DNA of 64,000 nt, taken from positions 172,728,995-172,792,994 of the forward strand of contig NW_024609835.1 of assembly GCF_016920785.2 (NCBI RefSeq), read 5' to 3'. The stretch is from Ixodes scapularis. Its lineage: Eukaryota; Arthropoda; Arachnida; Ixodida; Ixodidae. The notes beneath the pieces are model-generated. The model saw only the letters and a program-made list of their open reading frames with translations, was not told the DNA's origin and ran no database searches. Shown here piece after piece: positions 34,947 through 45,734 of this stretch (within the stretch, counting starts at the first letter, position 1; every line of letters starts with the position of its first letter). A program made the translations under genes and the position numbers.

Positions 34947-35597
34947 AAGCCGTTTACAACTCCCTGTAACACCGAATTAGAGAGCAGCTCTTGAGGAGGA
35001 GGAGGGAAGGGTACTGGGGGGAGGTCACGTGACCTTGGGGGTCACGTGACGACGCCGATGATGCCATCAGTGACGTCACTGATGACGTCATCAGTGACGA
35101 TGACGATGCTAATTCCGATGACGTCATCAGTGACGTCACTGATGATGTCATCAGCGATGATGACGATGGCGATGCGGATGTCAGTGACGTCATCAGTGGC
35201 GTCACTGATGACGTCATCCGTGATGATGACGATGACGATGCGAATACCGGTGACGTCATTCGTGACGTCACTGATGACGTCATCAGTTATGATGACGATG
35301 ACGATGCGGATGCCGGTGACGTCATCAGTGACGTCACTGATGACGTCATCAGTGATGATGATGATGATGCGGATGCCGGTGACGTCATCAGTGACGATAA
35401 CGTCATCGGGGAGGTCACGTGACCTCAGAGGGGGGTCACGTGACCTCGGAGGAGGGGGTCACGTGACCTCGAGGGGGGGTCTCGTGACCTTGGGGTGACC
35501 TTGGGATGACATTGAGATGACCTTGGTTACGCCGACGCCAACGGCGACGCCGACGCCGCTCAAGCCGGGAACGGGCCCCTAAGAGCTGCGCTCTAAA
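34947..35597 (+). repeat. Module A: palindrome-rich repeat (CACGTG and TGACGTCA arrays)
   Basis: It begins AAGCCGTTTACAAC, then TTAG-AGAGCAGCTCTTGAGG (34977). It ends CCTAAGAGCTGCGCTCTAA (35597), close to the inverse of that inner start. Between lie five CACGTG sites, mostly within GGTCACGTGACC, and the TGACGTCA array. The 3' part is GACGCCGACGCC-rich. Copies B (inverted) and C share the layout. Confidence 0.85.
35059..35400 (+). repeat. TGACGTCA minisatellite, 66-bp unit
   Basis: Equivalent points fall at 35119, 35185, 35251, 35317 and 35380, giving spacings of 66, 66, 66 and 63. I count 13 exact TGACGTCA palindromes, many 12 bp apart (TGACGTCATCAG, TGACGTCACTGA). 35317-35348 is a perfect 32-bp palindrome. 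The long MTSSVTSLMTSS-like frames here are reading through the array. Confidence 0.9.
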
Positions 35598-36855
35598 AAC
35601 GGAGCGAGGGAGAAAACAAAAAACAAACAGACACACGGCTTTTCAGATTCGGTTACAAAAGTATTCGCAATATTTAAGCGTCAACAAGTATTTCTCATAT
35701 TTGAGGATGCAATCATTACCAGTATTACTATAGGTAAAGTAAGATTACATGAACGGCTTTTAAATAACAACGTAAAACCATGTCTGAACTTTGTGCTGTA
35801 CTTCTAGCTCCCATCAAAAATCACAGACTAAGGGAAATTGCCGAGGGCTTTGAGACAGGCCGGAATTTGCCTCATTGTGTGGGGAACGTTGACGGAAAAC
35901 ACGTACATATCGAAGCCCTTGCCGATTCTGGAAGATTGTACTCTAACTACAAGGTGCTGTATATGTGTCTACAAATTTACTTTAACACATACCATGTTTT
36001 GCAAGAGCGCATGAAGTGACGTAAAATTCGTCTTTTCAGGGTAACCTACTCTATAGTGCTGATGGCCGTCGTGGACAGCAAGTCGAGGTTCATGGCCACA
36101 GACGCTGGAGTGTATGGCCACCAAAGTGATTGTGGCGCCTTCAAGGCATCAAGGATAGGACAGTGCCTCAGTCAAGCTGCCTTGAATTGTCCACCACCAA
36201 AACTGCTGCCATCTTCCCATGTTATCGCCGCGTCCGTCTTCGTTGGAGACGAGGCATTGCAACTGAGGTCGGACTTTCTGAGGCCCTGTCCTGGTTGATA
36301 CCTCAGCGATTATCTAAAAATATTAAACTATCGACTGTGTAGAGCGAGGTAACCTTTCGAATTGTTGCACTTGCATTATAATAACAAAAATCACAGTGTT
36401 GTCTTTGTCCCATTTCCAGAAGGTGCGTCGAGAACGCATTCAAGATTTTGGCTACTAGATTTTGCATCTTCCGCAGGCCAATCGACCTCCTCCCAGATCA
36501 CGCCACTGCAGTCGTCCGCGCAGCTTGTGTACTGCACAACTACCTACAAGACGACAAGTTGCACACGCTAAATGCCTATGCTGATTGAAGTCGACCACTT
36601 CGGCAACATCATTGATGGCCGGTGGCGCAAGGAGGTCTCTCAACAGACAAACGCGTTGCTCCACCAACCGAGGCTGAGATCGCGGCACGTCGACCAATCT
36701 GCCCGAAAATGCAACACAGTGGCCACCGCAGTGAGAAACCTGCATTGCAGGTACTTTGTAAAGGAAGCTGCAGTGTCATGGCAAAGGAACTGCGCTGGAC
36801 TGAAATCCTTAAGTAGTGTCAGCGGTATGGGGATAAATCACGAAGTTTTCAAGTT

Positions 36856-37289
36856 TTAGAGCGCAGCTCTTAGGGGCCCGTTTCCAGCCTGAGCGGCGTC
36901 GGCGTCGGCGTCGGCGCCGCCGTCGGCGTCAGCGTAACCGGGGGGGGGGGGGGGGGTCACGTGACCCCCCCCCGAGGTCACGTGACCCCCCGAGGTCCCG
37001 TGACCCCCCCCCCCCGAGGTCCCGTGACCCCCCCGAGTTCACGTGACCCCCCCGAGGTCACGCGACCCCCCCGAGGTCACGTGACCCCCTCCCCGAGGTC
37101 ACGTGCCCCCCCCTGAGGTCACGTGACACCCCCCCCCCGCGAGGTCACGTGACCCCCCTCCCTCGAGATCACGTGACCCCCGGGGTCACGTGACTACCCA
37201 CAGGTGACGTGACTCCCCTCAGTACCCTTCCCTACTCGTCCTCAAGAGCTGCGCTCCAATTCGGCATTACAGGGATTTGTAAACGGCTT
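36856..37289 (-). repeat. Module B: inverted copy of the palindrome-rich repeat
   Basis: It starts TTAGAGCGCAGCTCTTAGGG and ends GTAAACGGCTT, the reverse of module A's ends. It carries nine CACGTG sites spaced about 20 bp apart between C runs, and no TGACGTCA array. Its first bases overlap the end of the transposase frame (TAG 36857-36859). Confidence 0.85.
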
Positions 37290-37678
37290 GCATTTTTTTT
37301 GTGTGTGAGGATCGTCTGACCTATTTCGAGTGGAACAGGGAGCTGAGGCCACCATTAAAACAATATTGTGCCGCTGCGAGTTAGCTACCTTTGAACAGGC
37401 GCTCTGGTGAGAGACGGCTTCCGTGTGAGGCCCAGTAGGACTTCGAACAGAGAAAGTGAAACATCTGTCTTGTACCAAGACCGGTGCTACTGGAGGGGGA
37501 TGAAATTAGGGACTTTCCCTGTTCATGTACGCTCTTAATGTGCTTAACTAGGAGTGGACGTAATTTATACTCTGCCACCCGTGGAGGAGTGACACAGTCC
37601 TCTCAGATCCTTGGTTGGTTAAGTGGGACGAGTGTTTTCAGTGCACGTGCTGCAAGATCCTGAACTGAGGCGCAGTCC

Positions 37679-38199
37679 TTAAAGGGAAGCCGGAACACTT
37701 CTTTAAAAAAAAATTAGAGCTTGATTCTAGCGTAGTTTTATCCCGTGGATATGAATATCGCGTTCGTTTTCCCCGAAGATGTAACTAAACGCGAAAAAAC
37801 GCGAAAAACACCCGACCCGTCGTGGCGTCATAAGAGGGCCTTTCGGCCGAAAAGCTCGTGTCGCTCAAAGGCCGCGCATGCAATCCCTAGCTTGCCAATT
37901 GTATTCCCCCGTACTAGCACAAGTGTTAACATCTTTTTCTGCCCTTCTTAAAAAAAAATAGCAAGAGTACGCGTGCATAGCTTTGGTGGACGCTGCTGGA
38001 AGAAAGATTCCGAAAACTCCTTTTGTGGCGACACGCTCCTGGAAGGAGGGCCTTCGGTGGTACTTTGAAAATGATTTTCTGCAACCTCCATGCACCAAAT
38101 TATAAAAGACATAATTTCGATATTCGAGATCCTGGAGGTGAAATGAAGACGATTTAAGTGTGTTTTCTCAAATACAAAACCGCTTCAGCCTCCCTTTAA
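37679..38199. mobile_element. MITE with TTAAAGGGA ends
   Basis: Left TTAAAGGGAAGCCGGAAC; right end inverted TTAAAGGGAGGCTGAAGC. There is no coding content I trust. It is nested in the Harbinger element. Confidence 0.65.
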
Positions 38200-39421
38200 C
38201 TTGGCGTGTGAGAGTTATTTGAGTAGTCTCCGAAGTATGTGCATTTAGGTGGTTCAGGTAGATCTGCAACGTGCTGGAGGTAAGGTAGTGTTGAGAGGGA
38301 GTGTGTTTGTACACGCCAAAGAAGCGTGGCATCTGCCCCCTCTGAAGTGTGGGGTGGGCTGTAGGGCGTTATGTGGTTACGACGAAACTATAACAAAAGG
38401 CACGGCGAGTTTCCTTCTCGTCGTGCCTTGCGTTGTAGCTTCCGGGTCACGTAGGGGTCAATTTCGTCTGGCCATTGACAAGGGGTACTCGGATCGTCGG
38501 CGGCGTGCGTAGATGAGTGGGCGGCCTTGCAACACCGGCGCACAACGCAAATATTTGCCTTTTGGCGCCGGTGCACCCCATGACTCCAACAACGTGTTAT
38601 GTTCCTCTTTATTCATATTTGATGTCTGCCAAAAAGGTGAACCTGTACTTGACTCTTTTTCTTTTGTAATTGCAACTTTTTTGTCTTTTGTTAGTTGTTA
38701 TCTTTCAACATTTAAAGCGAGCAATAAAAAATTTATTCCTGGATCACCCCTGCCTCATATCATCTCTCTAGTTCATTTCCACCCCGGACCTGTTGCCAAC
38801 AAATCAGTCAATTTTTTGTAGAAAATGGGCTGTGGTCTTTGCCTCTTTTACGGACAAACTGGCGGACACTTTTTGTGGCAGGTATAGCCCAAAGTAGATC
38901 GACAGGGTTCTGGCTGATTCCCCACAGGGTGAGGTGCTATTTTACTCTTTTCGTTGGACCTACGCTGCCCAATCGGGTGTTTACTTAACACAGAATGTGT
39001 TTTATCGGCCGACTTTCACGAAATGAACGACACGCTGGACGGGCAAAACACATTCTGTACTTCCTCAGTGTAGGTCAACATGAACCAGCTAACGTAAATG
39101 TTTAGCTTTTCTTTTAATTCAAAACAATATTAGCGATTACGAACATGACAAAAACTGAAGATAAAGGAAACGACATAAATAAAAAAACCACAGGGTTTGA
39201 GATGCAAAAAAAGCCAAAACAATCATGTTTGTGAAATACTCGCAAACTATGCACGAAACCAAATTGTCACAGGATTTATATGGCAAATGTCACGCGTGGC
39301 ACGTGTGACATTTGCGTAGGGGATTCATTGAATAGTAGAAAGACCCTTTCTTGAAATTTGTTTGGGGATCTGACACGAAGGTCTGTCAAGAAACCGAGAA
39401 TCGCTGATCGGCACCTTGTAA
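38200..39421. other. Interior of the Harbinger element, no gene seen
   Basis: Holds a 14-bp inverted repeat ACAGAATGTGTTTT / AAAACACATTCTGT (about 38992-39057) and a CAAATGTCAC...GTGACATTTG hairpin (about 39283-39315). No Myb-like frame recognised. Confidence 0.35.
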
Positions 39422-39539
39422 TTAAAGCCATTTTACACGCGTGTCGCTCGCGTAGCACGCGTGCAGCGCGTTTACCCATCAATAGTTGTTGTCACTATAC
39501 GTAAAAACGTGAAGCTCGATTTTTATCAAATGGCTTTAA
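39422..39539. mobile_element. Short MITE, TTAAAGCCATTT ends
   Basis: TTAAAGCCATTT at the left and its reverse complement AAATGGCTTTAA at the right, 118 bp apart, with a GC-rich middle (CACGCGTG). It is nested in the Harbinger interior. Confidence 0.6.
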
Positions 39540-40080
39540 TAACAAGGCGCTGTTCAGCGTTTCTCGGTTTCCAGACACACCTTGGCGTCATCTGCAAACA
39601 GATTTAAAGAAAGGATCTTCCTACTATGCCACGAGTCCCTTATGCAAAGTGATCGAACAGAAGCGTCAATTGTTATCGCCTGCAATTTTACAAAGGAAGC
39701 AACCATAACCCTCGCGTAGTACGCAAACGCTAGTTCGTTTTAATGCCGAACTGAAGCTTACACCCCCCGGCGAAAAATATTCACGTATAAGAAGCACATC
39801 CGCCGCCCCACCCCCGCAGCGAATTTTGAAGACGACGACGTAGGTGACGCATTTTTCGTATTTTTGATTCTTACGTTGCTATGACCACCATGACGTCTTT
39901 CACGAGCCGCGTTTGATTGGCTGTCCGTCCCCTTCGCAAGAGCGGCCGTTCGCAAGTAAAGTTTGGCAAAATACGGAGTTGCGAATTAGTCGAATTCGCA
40001 CCGAAACTGCGTTGTGCCGCAAGAACGGCGTCGCAATTGCGAAATCGCAGGCAAATTCGCACCATGTGAATCAGGCATTA

Positions 40081-40713
40081 CTGCACCACGTGGTCGATTC
40101 CACTCCGTAGCTCGATGTTGAGGACTGCTACGGCCGGGTCCGTCCGGAGGCTGCCGTGGACTCCGAGGAGAGGATTCACTCCAAAACACAAAGATACTGA
40201 AAAAGCGAATTTATTCGGCTCCTGTGCCACCACGCTGTGCCCGTCGGCCAAACTAATAAAATAAAGGAACGGAAAAAGGTCGGCGCTGTCGCATTAGACA
40301 GATTCACCTGGAGGGGGCCAACGCTGCCGCATTAGGCAGATTCGTGAAAAGGGGAAAGCTCCAAAAAGAACGAGGCTCCGTGGCCCAGAGCCTTCCCCGA
40401 CGAGAGTCTCGGCCGCCGTTCGCGGGCCGCTTATCTAGCCAGCAGAAAGTGGACGCGCTCGGGGTAGGTAGTGTGGCTTATACCGCAGATGGGCCGCGTC
40501 CACAATCACTTCCGAAGGGTGCGCCGGAGGCACTTTCACCCAAAAGGCCGAGGAAAGGCACGCCCTCTTCGAGGAATGCGGCCTTACCCCTGTATCCGGG
40601 ATGACGTCGCCATAACGCTCCAACGGCCTGCTTGTGCTAGGCCTAGATAGGGAGACGGGGAACACGCGGTTCCTACAAAGCCATAGGTCGGCATTTTAAG
40701 CTGTCCTCACTCA
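40081..40713. other. Unassigned DNA
   Basis: Contains a short direct repeat (GCATTAGACAGATTC and GCATTAGGCAGATTC, about 40291 and 40330). No gene. Confidence 0.35.
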
Positions 40714-41228
40714 AACTCACGATCACTATTTTTTCCTCAATCAGAACTCACGCCCACTCACGATCACGATTTATTCAAAATAGGATCATCACCCGGACTC
40801 ACCCTCACGGCTCAACGCAAAACCAAAACTCACTCGCCGTCATCATCACGGTCGTCACGCTCACAGATCATCACGGTCATCACGCTCACAGGTCATCACG
40901 AATCATCAGACTCGCAGGTCATCACACTCACAGTTCCTCACGGTCCTCACATTCACAGGTCATCACACTCACAGATCCTCACGGTCCTCATACTCACAGG
41001 TCATCACGGTCCTCACGGCACTCACACTCTCAGCTCCTCACGGTCCTCAATGTTACAGGTCATCATGCTCATCACACTCACAGGTCCTCACACTCACAGC
41101 TCCTCACGGTCCTCACACTCGCAGATCCTTGCGGTCCTCACAATCACACAGGTTCTCACGGTCCTCACACAGGTCTTCACGCTCATCACACACACAGGTC
41201 CTCACATTCACAGGTCATTGCGCTTGCA
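40714..41228. repeat. TCAC-rich degenerate satellite, copy 1
   Basis: Irregular repeats built from ACTCACGATCAC and CTCACGGTCCTCAC-type units, about 15-30 bp. Frames through it are artefacts. The same style recurs at 55.8-56.3 kb. Confidence 0.8.
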
Positions 41229-42465
41229 GGCTGCTTTCTTTGTGCTTTTCTTTTGTTTCTCTCAAGCCTTTGGTTTGTCTTCGCGTGAGTCGTGCGGCGG
41301 GGAAACTTCTGAGCCACTCATCCAATTTGAAAGAAATGTACTATGTTAATGTTTATGCTCCGCAGATTTCTACCAAATTTCGTAAACCTGGATGAATTAC
41401 GAAAGAAACTAAATGCAAGCTGACGAAAGTTTAACTTTCGCCTGCTGACAAGGGCGGCGGGAAAACAGAAACGCGCCTTCCGACAGGTTACACAAACAAT
41501 GTTGCAGTGATTAGAACATCGCCTCGCTGTGCATACCTCGCTCATTTGTACACAGATAAACAATCACTACATATATCACCTCCGTTACTTTTTTTGTGCC
41601 ACCCACAGGTACTTCTACGGAAGTTTACGCAGAATGTATGTATAGTAAACATATGGGCATCGACCCATAATTTTTTTTTTTTTGTGTGTGTGTGGGGGGG
41701 GGGGGGGGGAGAACGGTTATATTAGGTAGGGTGGTTGCACATGACGACGGTTTGAAATCTCACCATAATCCCTGTTGACAGTGGTGTCTGTCAGTCGTAT
41801 GCTATTCTATGAACAGAGGCCGCGGTGGCCGAGTTCTCTTCTCACTTGAGTTGCTTCTGATTTTGTTGATCGACCGTGCTTGCCGGAGTAGTCTGCGATT
41901 TAAGGAGAATCATCGGCTGGCATTGTTTTTCAGTCATCTCGGCCTTTATAAAATACTGTCAGCATTCATTATCTTGATACATGCAGCCGTCCTTGAATTG
42001 ATTTCGTTTGGATTGGTTTGACTTTGGCATGACTTTGCTTGGTTTGGTTTGGAGTGCTTTGGGGGTTTGCGGCCGTCCCCATGCGGTTCTTTGTCGCGCT
42101 CTCGATCATGTAAGGCGCGCCACTTTTCATGTGGCAAGCCGCGCCATTCTTGACACGCAGTTTTATAATGGGCAATCAGTTCGTCGAACAAGGTTTCATA
42201 GACAAATTGTTTCATCGACACTGCGATGTTTCATCGGCAGATCATTTCTTCAACATTTGTTTCATCAATGTGTCATCCGAAGATCGTTTCTTCGACATTC
42301 GATGCTCGACAGAGCTTATTACTCAGCCACCATATTACTACATTTCGTCTACACTTTTTTTGTTCGTTTTGTTTTACTCGTACGTCTAACGACTTTTTTC
42401 TTTCTCTCTCTTTCATCGACGCGGCGTTGGCTCCTTGACGTCATGCGTTCTTCGCGTGTTTGCAG
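41229..42465. other. Unassigned DNA with small repeats
   Basis: A G16 run at 41694-41709; a tRNA-like A-box scrap (GGCCGCGGTGGCCGAGT, about 41818); loose TTTCATCGAC-type repeats (42190-42300). A 218-codon frame (42008-42664) has no protein-like motif. Confidence 0.35.
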
Positions 42466-42699
42466 CGCACTACGGTGTCCGCTTCGGACAGGGCGCAGGT
42501 GGCGCAAGCGCAAATGCTCCTCACTTTTTGTACGCATGCAGTGCAGTGTGCTGTGCGTGGTGTTGGCTGTGCGCATACGTCGCTTACGTTGCTGGAGTGG
42601 TGCGTGCGGCGCGGCGGCCTTTTGCACACGTATGACCGTTTGGCCGCGTGCTCGGCCTGTCTAGCGGATATTGGTTTACGAAAGGAGCGTGCCCTATAG
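42466..42699 (+). CDS. Possible terminal exon, unknown
   Basis: A good acceptor (gcgttcttcgcgtgtttgcag) precedes a phase-0 open frame of 77 codons ending TAG 42697-42699. It is rich in Ala, Cys and Leu (VAQAQMLLTFCTHAVQC). No donor-side partner or family is found, so it remains weak. Confidence 0.22.
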   Translation, partial: RTTVSASDRAQVAQAQMLLTFCTHAVQCAVRGVGCAHTSLTLLEWCVRRGGLLHTYDRLAACSACLADIGLRKERAL

Positions 42700-43255
42700 G
42701 GGGGGGGGGGAACTGAGGCTCGGAGCTCGGCAGCCAGACGGTCGGACGTAATTGTTGCTTTCTGTCGTGCTTTTGGCCGCGTGCACACTTGACGCTCGCA
42801 AGATGCTGAATCATTCCAAACTTTTTCTAAAAGGAGTTTTTCTCGACGCAGTGGTGGCTTAGTATACCGCTCATTTTTTGTAGCGTCATGTGAGACTTAT
42901 TTTGTGCCCAATAATGCACGCGAAATTCCAAAACTGACGTTTTGCAAGTGTTCCGAAATAGGTAGTGACGTAGAGGTTAATCTGTCGGTTTTGGTGGTCT
43001 TTAAAAGTCCAATGAACGCGGTATTTGCATTGTTATAGAGTCGGAGCATAAGGAGTTTGAGCGAATATAGGGGGCACTCCGATCGATCCAACATGGCGGA
43101 AAAGAGGGGTATAGGTTTGCGGCGCCCGTAGATCGGTAGCGTATAAATTAAACAAAGCGTGCTGTTCTGTTTGTTTACGTGTGCGAGACGGTCATCGCTT
43201 CAACCAAGACCTACCGTGATGCTACAAATGAAGTGTTCAAGCCAGTCGAAGGCAA

Positions 43256-44377
43256 GCAATTTTGCCATAGTCAAGATATGTGTGCAAGTGTTCGACGTGA
43301 GCTCTCACGCTGGTGCAGCTGTCATCAAGTTGAACCGAATGTACTTGGGTCCAAAGAAAGGTGCACATCAACAATGTTGGCGCGTTGAAACTATGACGCG
43401 TACTTTATCTAAAACTAAACTTATCGGTCTGCGGCTACAAACATTTTCGTTGACGTTGCTTAGATGAAGTAACCATTCAGGCCTCGCATTAAACGGCGTT
43501 GCGAACTTTTCGGTTGTTCTAGTTAATAGTGCTAAAAAGCGGTTGGATGGAAAGTATGACAGCTACAGCATACAAGGGACGACTGAGGTCTTTATCCTGC
43601 GTTCTATGTATGGAAACATCGGTATCTTTGGTGTTATATTGCGATCAGCTGGTCGCCGATCGTCCTGTTTTTATGCATAATGTAAACAAGCCCCGGAAGC
43701 GCCAATCTCATTTCGATGTGCTTGTGCACCCCTACAAGCCTCCTTTTGGCTCTTGTGGAAAGCTTTATTGTAATAGCAATAGTCTCATCGGCCGTTCGAG
43801 TTGTATGTACCACAGTGATATCTGCTGTGTGCGATCTGCAAAATAAACAAGTCTGTATTAAATGCCAGAAAGAGAACAAAGGTAAAGCTTTTTTAACTTT
43901 TTTTTTCTTTTTACAAAAGAGGGCAAAGCTTCTGAAACAAGAGCAACCTAAGCTGATATTTGAGTGTGCTCAAGAATGAATGGCAAAAGGTGCTTATGCT
44001 AAGTGGTAGATGTACACAGTTAATTTTCTTTTGCCTCTGCATTGTAAATTGAAAGATATATGTATCAGCAGAAGGCACGTGTCCTTTTGAAAATGTATTT
44101 TATTAGGGCAAAAATAAGTTTTCATACACAACCGAAGAGTTCGCAACATCATTTAATGCGAGGCCTGAATGGTTACATCATCTAAGCAACGTCAACGAAA
44201 ATGTTTGTAGCCGCAGACCGATAAATTTAGGTTTAGATAAAGTATGCGTCATAGTTTCAGCCTCAAACGCCAAACATTGTTGATATATACCTTTCTTGAT
44301 GACAACTGCACCAACGTGAGACAGCCCACGTCGTCGAACACTTGCACCCATATCATGACTAGGGTATGGCAAGATTT
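43256..44377. repeat. Inverted duplication with conserved short frame
   Basis: 43256-43520 (plus) and 44123-44377 (minus) are divergent copies. Both keep a frame ending LSK.K.IGLRLQTFSLTLLR and a stop. Inner ends (GCGAACTTTTCGGTTGT) face each other about 600 bp apart. It is either a TIR-like structure or two insertions of one repeat. Frame retention in both copies suggests a decayed coding exon. Confidence 0.6.
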
Positions 44378-45016
44378 CTTTCTTGAAGTGAAGATCATCT
44401 CGCTACGACTAGCTACGACCACACACCGCAGCGATGCAGGCGTCGAAGGGGTGCATCGCAGTCAGTCGCCGTCACCCGACGCTGCTCGTTTGACATTCAC
44501 GGCTTTCCGTCCAGGTGCTTCGTTTGTACTTGGAACCAAATGTTATTTACTGTGCTTGTGTCTGTGCTCAGTGGCTGGATATGGGCCTCAAGAGCAGTTC
44601 TTCAGGCTCAATAGCATTCGCCGAAGAACTAGCGAAGAAAATGCCACCCAGGAAAAAAAGCACGAAGACACAACGCACCAGCTTGGTGGACTCTGCACTG
44701 GTCGCGGAAACCAGGCCCTGCGGAGTATACACCAAATGCAAACTATCTAAAAAAAATCATTTTTAGGTTCAAATTGGCTTCTGCGGACTAAACGCCTCGA
44801 CACTGCCTGTTATTATGCATTGTATATTCACCACTGTTTGTTGCGGCTTGAGACTGCCTTCCTGTAATGATGCAGAGGGGTCAACTGAACCTTGAAATAA
44901 ACATATTTAAGCACATCTAGACACGATGTTCCTTAAAGCCAGATGGTCAGGGAAAAGGTGTGCCATTACCTAATTTGCCAACAGCACACCAATGGTCACA
45001 ATCAAAACTCACCGAG

Positions 45017-45277
45017 TCAATGGGCAGTTTTCCACCGCATTATCGCCGTGTAATCACCCATTTGGTCCATTAAAAACCTTGAGGCTGTAGCCACCAGCAC
45101 ACCCATTCTAGATCTGGAAAGCTTATGCTGTAGACGAAATTCCCATATCATCACATTTTTAGCAAACTGAATGGTCCCACCTGTTACACTTTTAGCTTTG
45201 GAAGTAAACCAGTTCACAATACCACCAGTGGCATACATCGTGCCAAGCATTAGTGCCGCGTGTGGCAGCACAATGTC
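45017..45277 (-). CDS. Possible terminal exon, unknown 86-aa segment
   Basis: Minus strand: acceptor ccctagttag, then GAC ATT GTG... open for 86 codons to TGA at 45017. Protein-like composition with a weakly hydrophobic start (AALMLGTMYATGGIVNWF) and a basic helix (EFRLQHKLSRSRMG). No family recognised. It lies between the arms of an inverted duplication, so it may belong to a mobile element rather than a host gene. Confidence 0.3.
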   Translation of the reverse strand, partial: DIVLPHAALMLGTMYATGGIVNWFTSKAKSVTGGTIQFAKNVMIWEFRLQHKLSRSRMGVLVATASRFLMDQMGDYTAIMRWKTAH

Positions 45278-45619
45278 CTAACTAGGGAAGCAAACTTAAT
45301 CGATCGTGTTGATTAAGGCACCTAGATACGGGAGAAATTATCAATCAATCAAAGAAGGACCCTCGAAAGGGAAGTTTTCTCGCCGAACGAACATTACTTT
45401 TTATTGGGCGTTCCGCAATGTAAGGTCGAAGACATTCACTCCGTGATCGGTACAGAAGCATTTGCTCAGTAGTCGGTCGTGCGTGATAAAAACAACAACA
45501 AAAACAAAGGTGGATTAGAAACGCGATAGATTCGCCTTTGCACGGAGTACTTAAACTTAAAATCGTGTCAACATAAAGCGACTATGGCCCGCCATGCTAG
45601 CAGCTATCTTAAATTTTAC

Positions 45620-45734
45620 CCGTGTAGTCGTCACACACCCGTGCACCAAACGAAAGCGTTGCTGCAAGCACCTCCGCCGTCAACATTGAGTCGCTGTTGA
45701 GTCTGAAGAACTGCTCTATGAGGTCCATATCCAT
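45620..45734 (-). CDS. Possible first exon (MDMDLIEQFF...)
   Basis: Minus-strand ATG at 45732-45734, reading MDMDLIEQFFRLNSDS and on for 38 codons to a donor CACGG|GTAAAA, phase 1. The plus-strand copy at 44575-44640 has the same sequence with a 1-bp loss (CTCAAGAGCAG versus CTCATAGAGCAG). It is therefore frameshifted and this copy is the better one. Phase does not match the exon at 45277, so an intermediate exon is missing or the pair is unrelated. Confidence 0.3.

Larger units (their letters stand above)
32830..36859 (+). pseudogene. Harbinger (DDE_Tnp_4-type) transposase, six exons, inactivated
   Basis: Exons: 1 to 32943 (donor TTG|GTAAGT); 2 33000-33163; 3 33303-33432; 4 35808-35953; 5 36040-36348; 6 36420-36859. 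Exon 1 has the WWVRPCW motif and exon 2 HRDPEQFRRYYR. Exon 3 is HTH-like (LALQFKVGVSTVAYIV). Exons 4-6 carry the catalytic core: VGNVDGKHVHI, VGDEALQL and RCVENAF supply D, D and E. Splice phases 0, 2, 0, 0, 2 agree across all junctions once small indels are allowed. Breaks: TGA at 32884 (likely CGA) and 33403 (likely Trp), TGA at 36296, a 1-bp loss in exon 4, a 1-bp gain early in exon 5, and a frame change near 36585. There is no clear start codon. Intron 3 is swollen by insertions. The enzyme would cut the element's ends; this copy cannot make it. Confidence 0.85.
32131..40077 (+). mobile_element. PIF/Harbinger DNA transposon, about 7.9 kb, with nested insertions
   Basis: The left end (from 32131) and the inverted right end (to 40077) share a 20-bp exact match, GCCTGATTCACATGGTGCGA. 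They then share looser TGCGA/TTCGC motifs repeated just inside both ends. TTA lies directly outside each end (32128-32130 and 40078-40080), the 3-bp duplication of PIF/Harbinger. A split Harbinger transposase lies inside. A second Myb/SANT-like frame, usual in the superfamily, was not found. Inner insertions (modules A and B, a MITE, possibly others) account for much of the length. Confidence 0.75.

Noticed and set aside
35046..35498. 150-codon Met/Thr/Ser-rich frame
   Set aside because: Pure read-through of the TGACGTCA minisatellite; the opposite strand is equally open.
40714..41228. CRISPR-like array
   Set aside because: Units are irregular in length and sequence with no constant repeat/unique spacer pattern, and the genome is eukaryotic.
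41814..41840. tRNA-Leu/Ser-like A box
   Set aside because: No B box or cloverleaf follows; at most a SINE scrap.
42008..42664. 218-codon frame
   Set aside because: Arg/Cys/Phe-rich low-complexity reading with no motif; other frames are open too.
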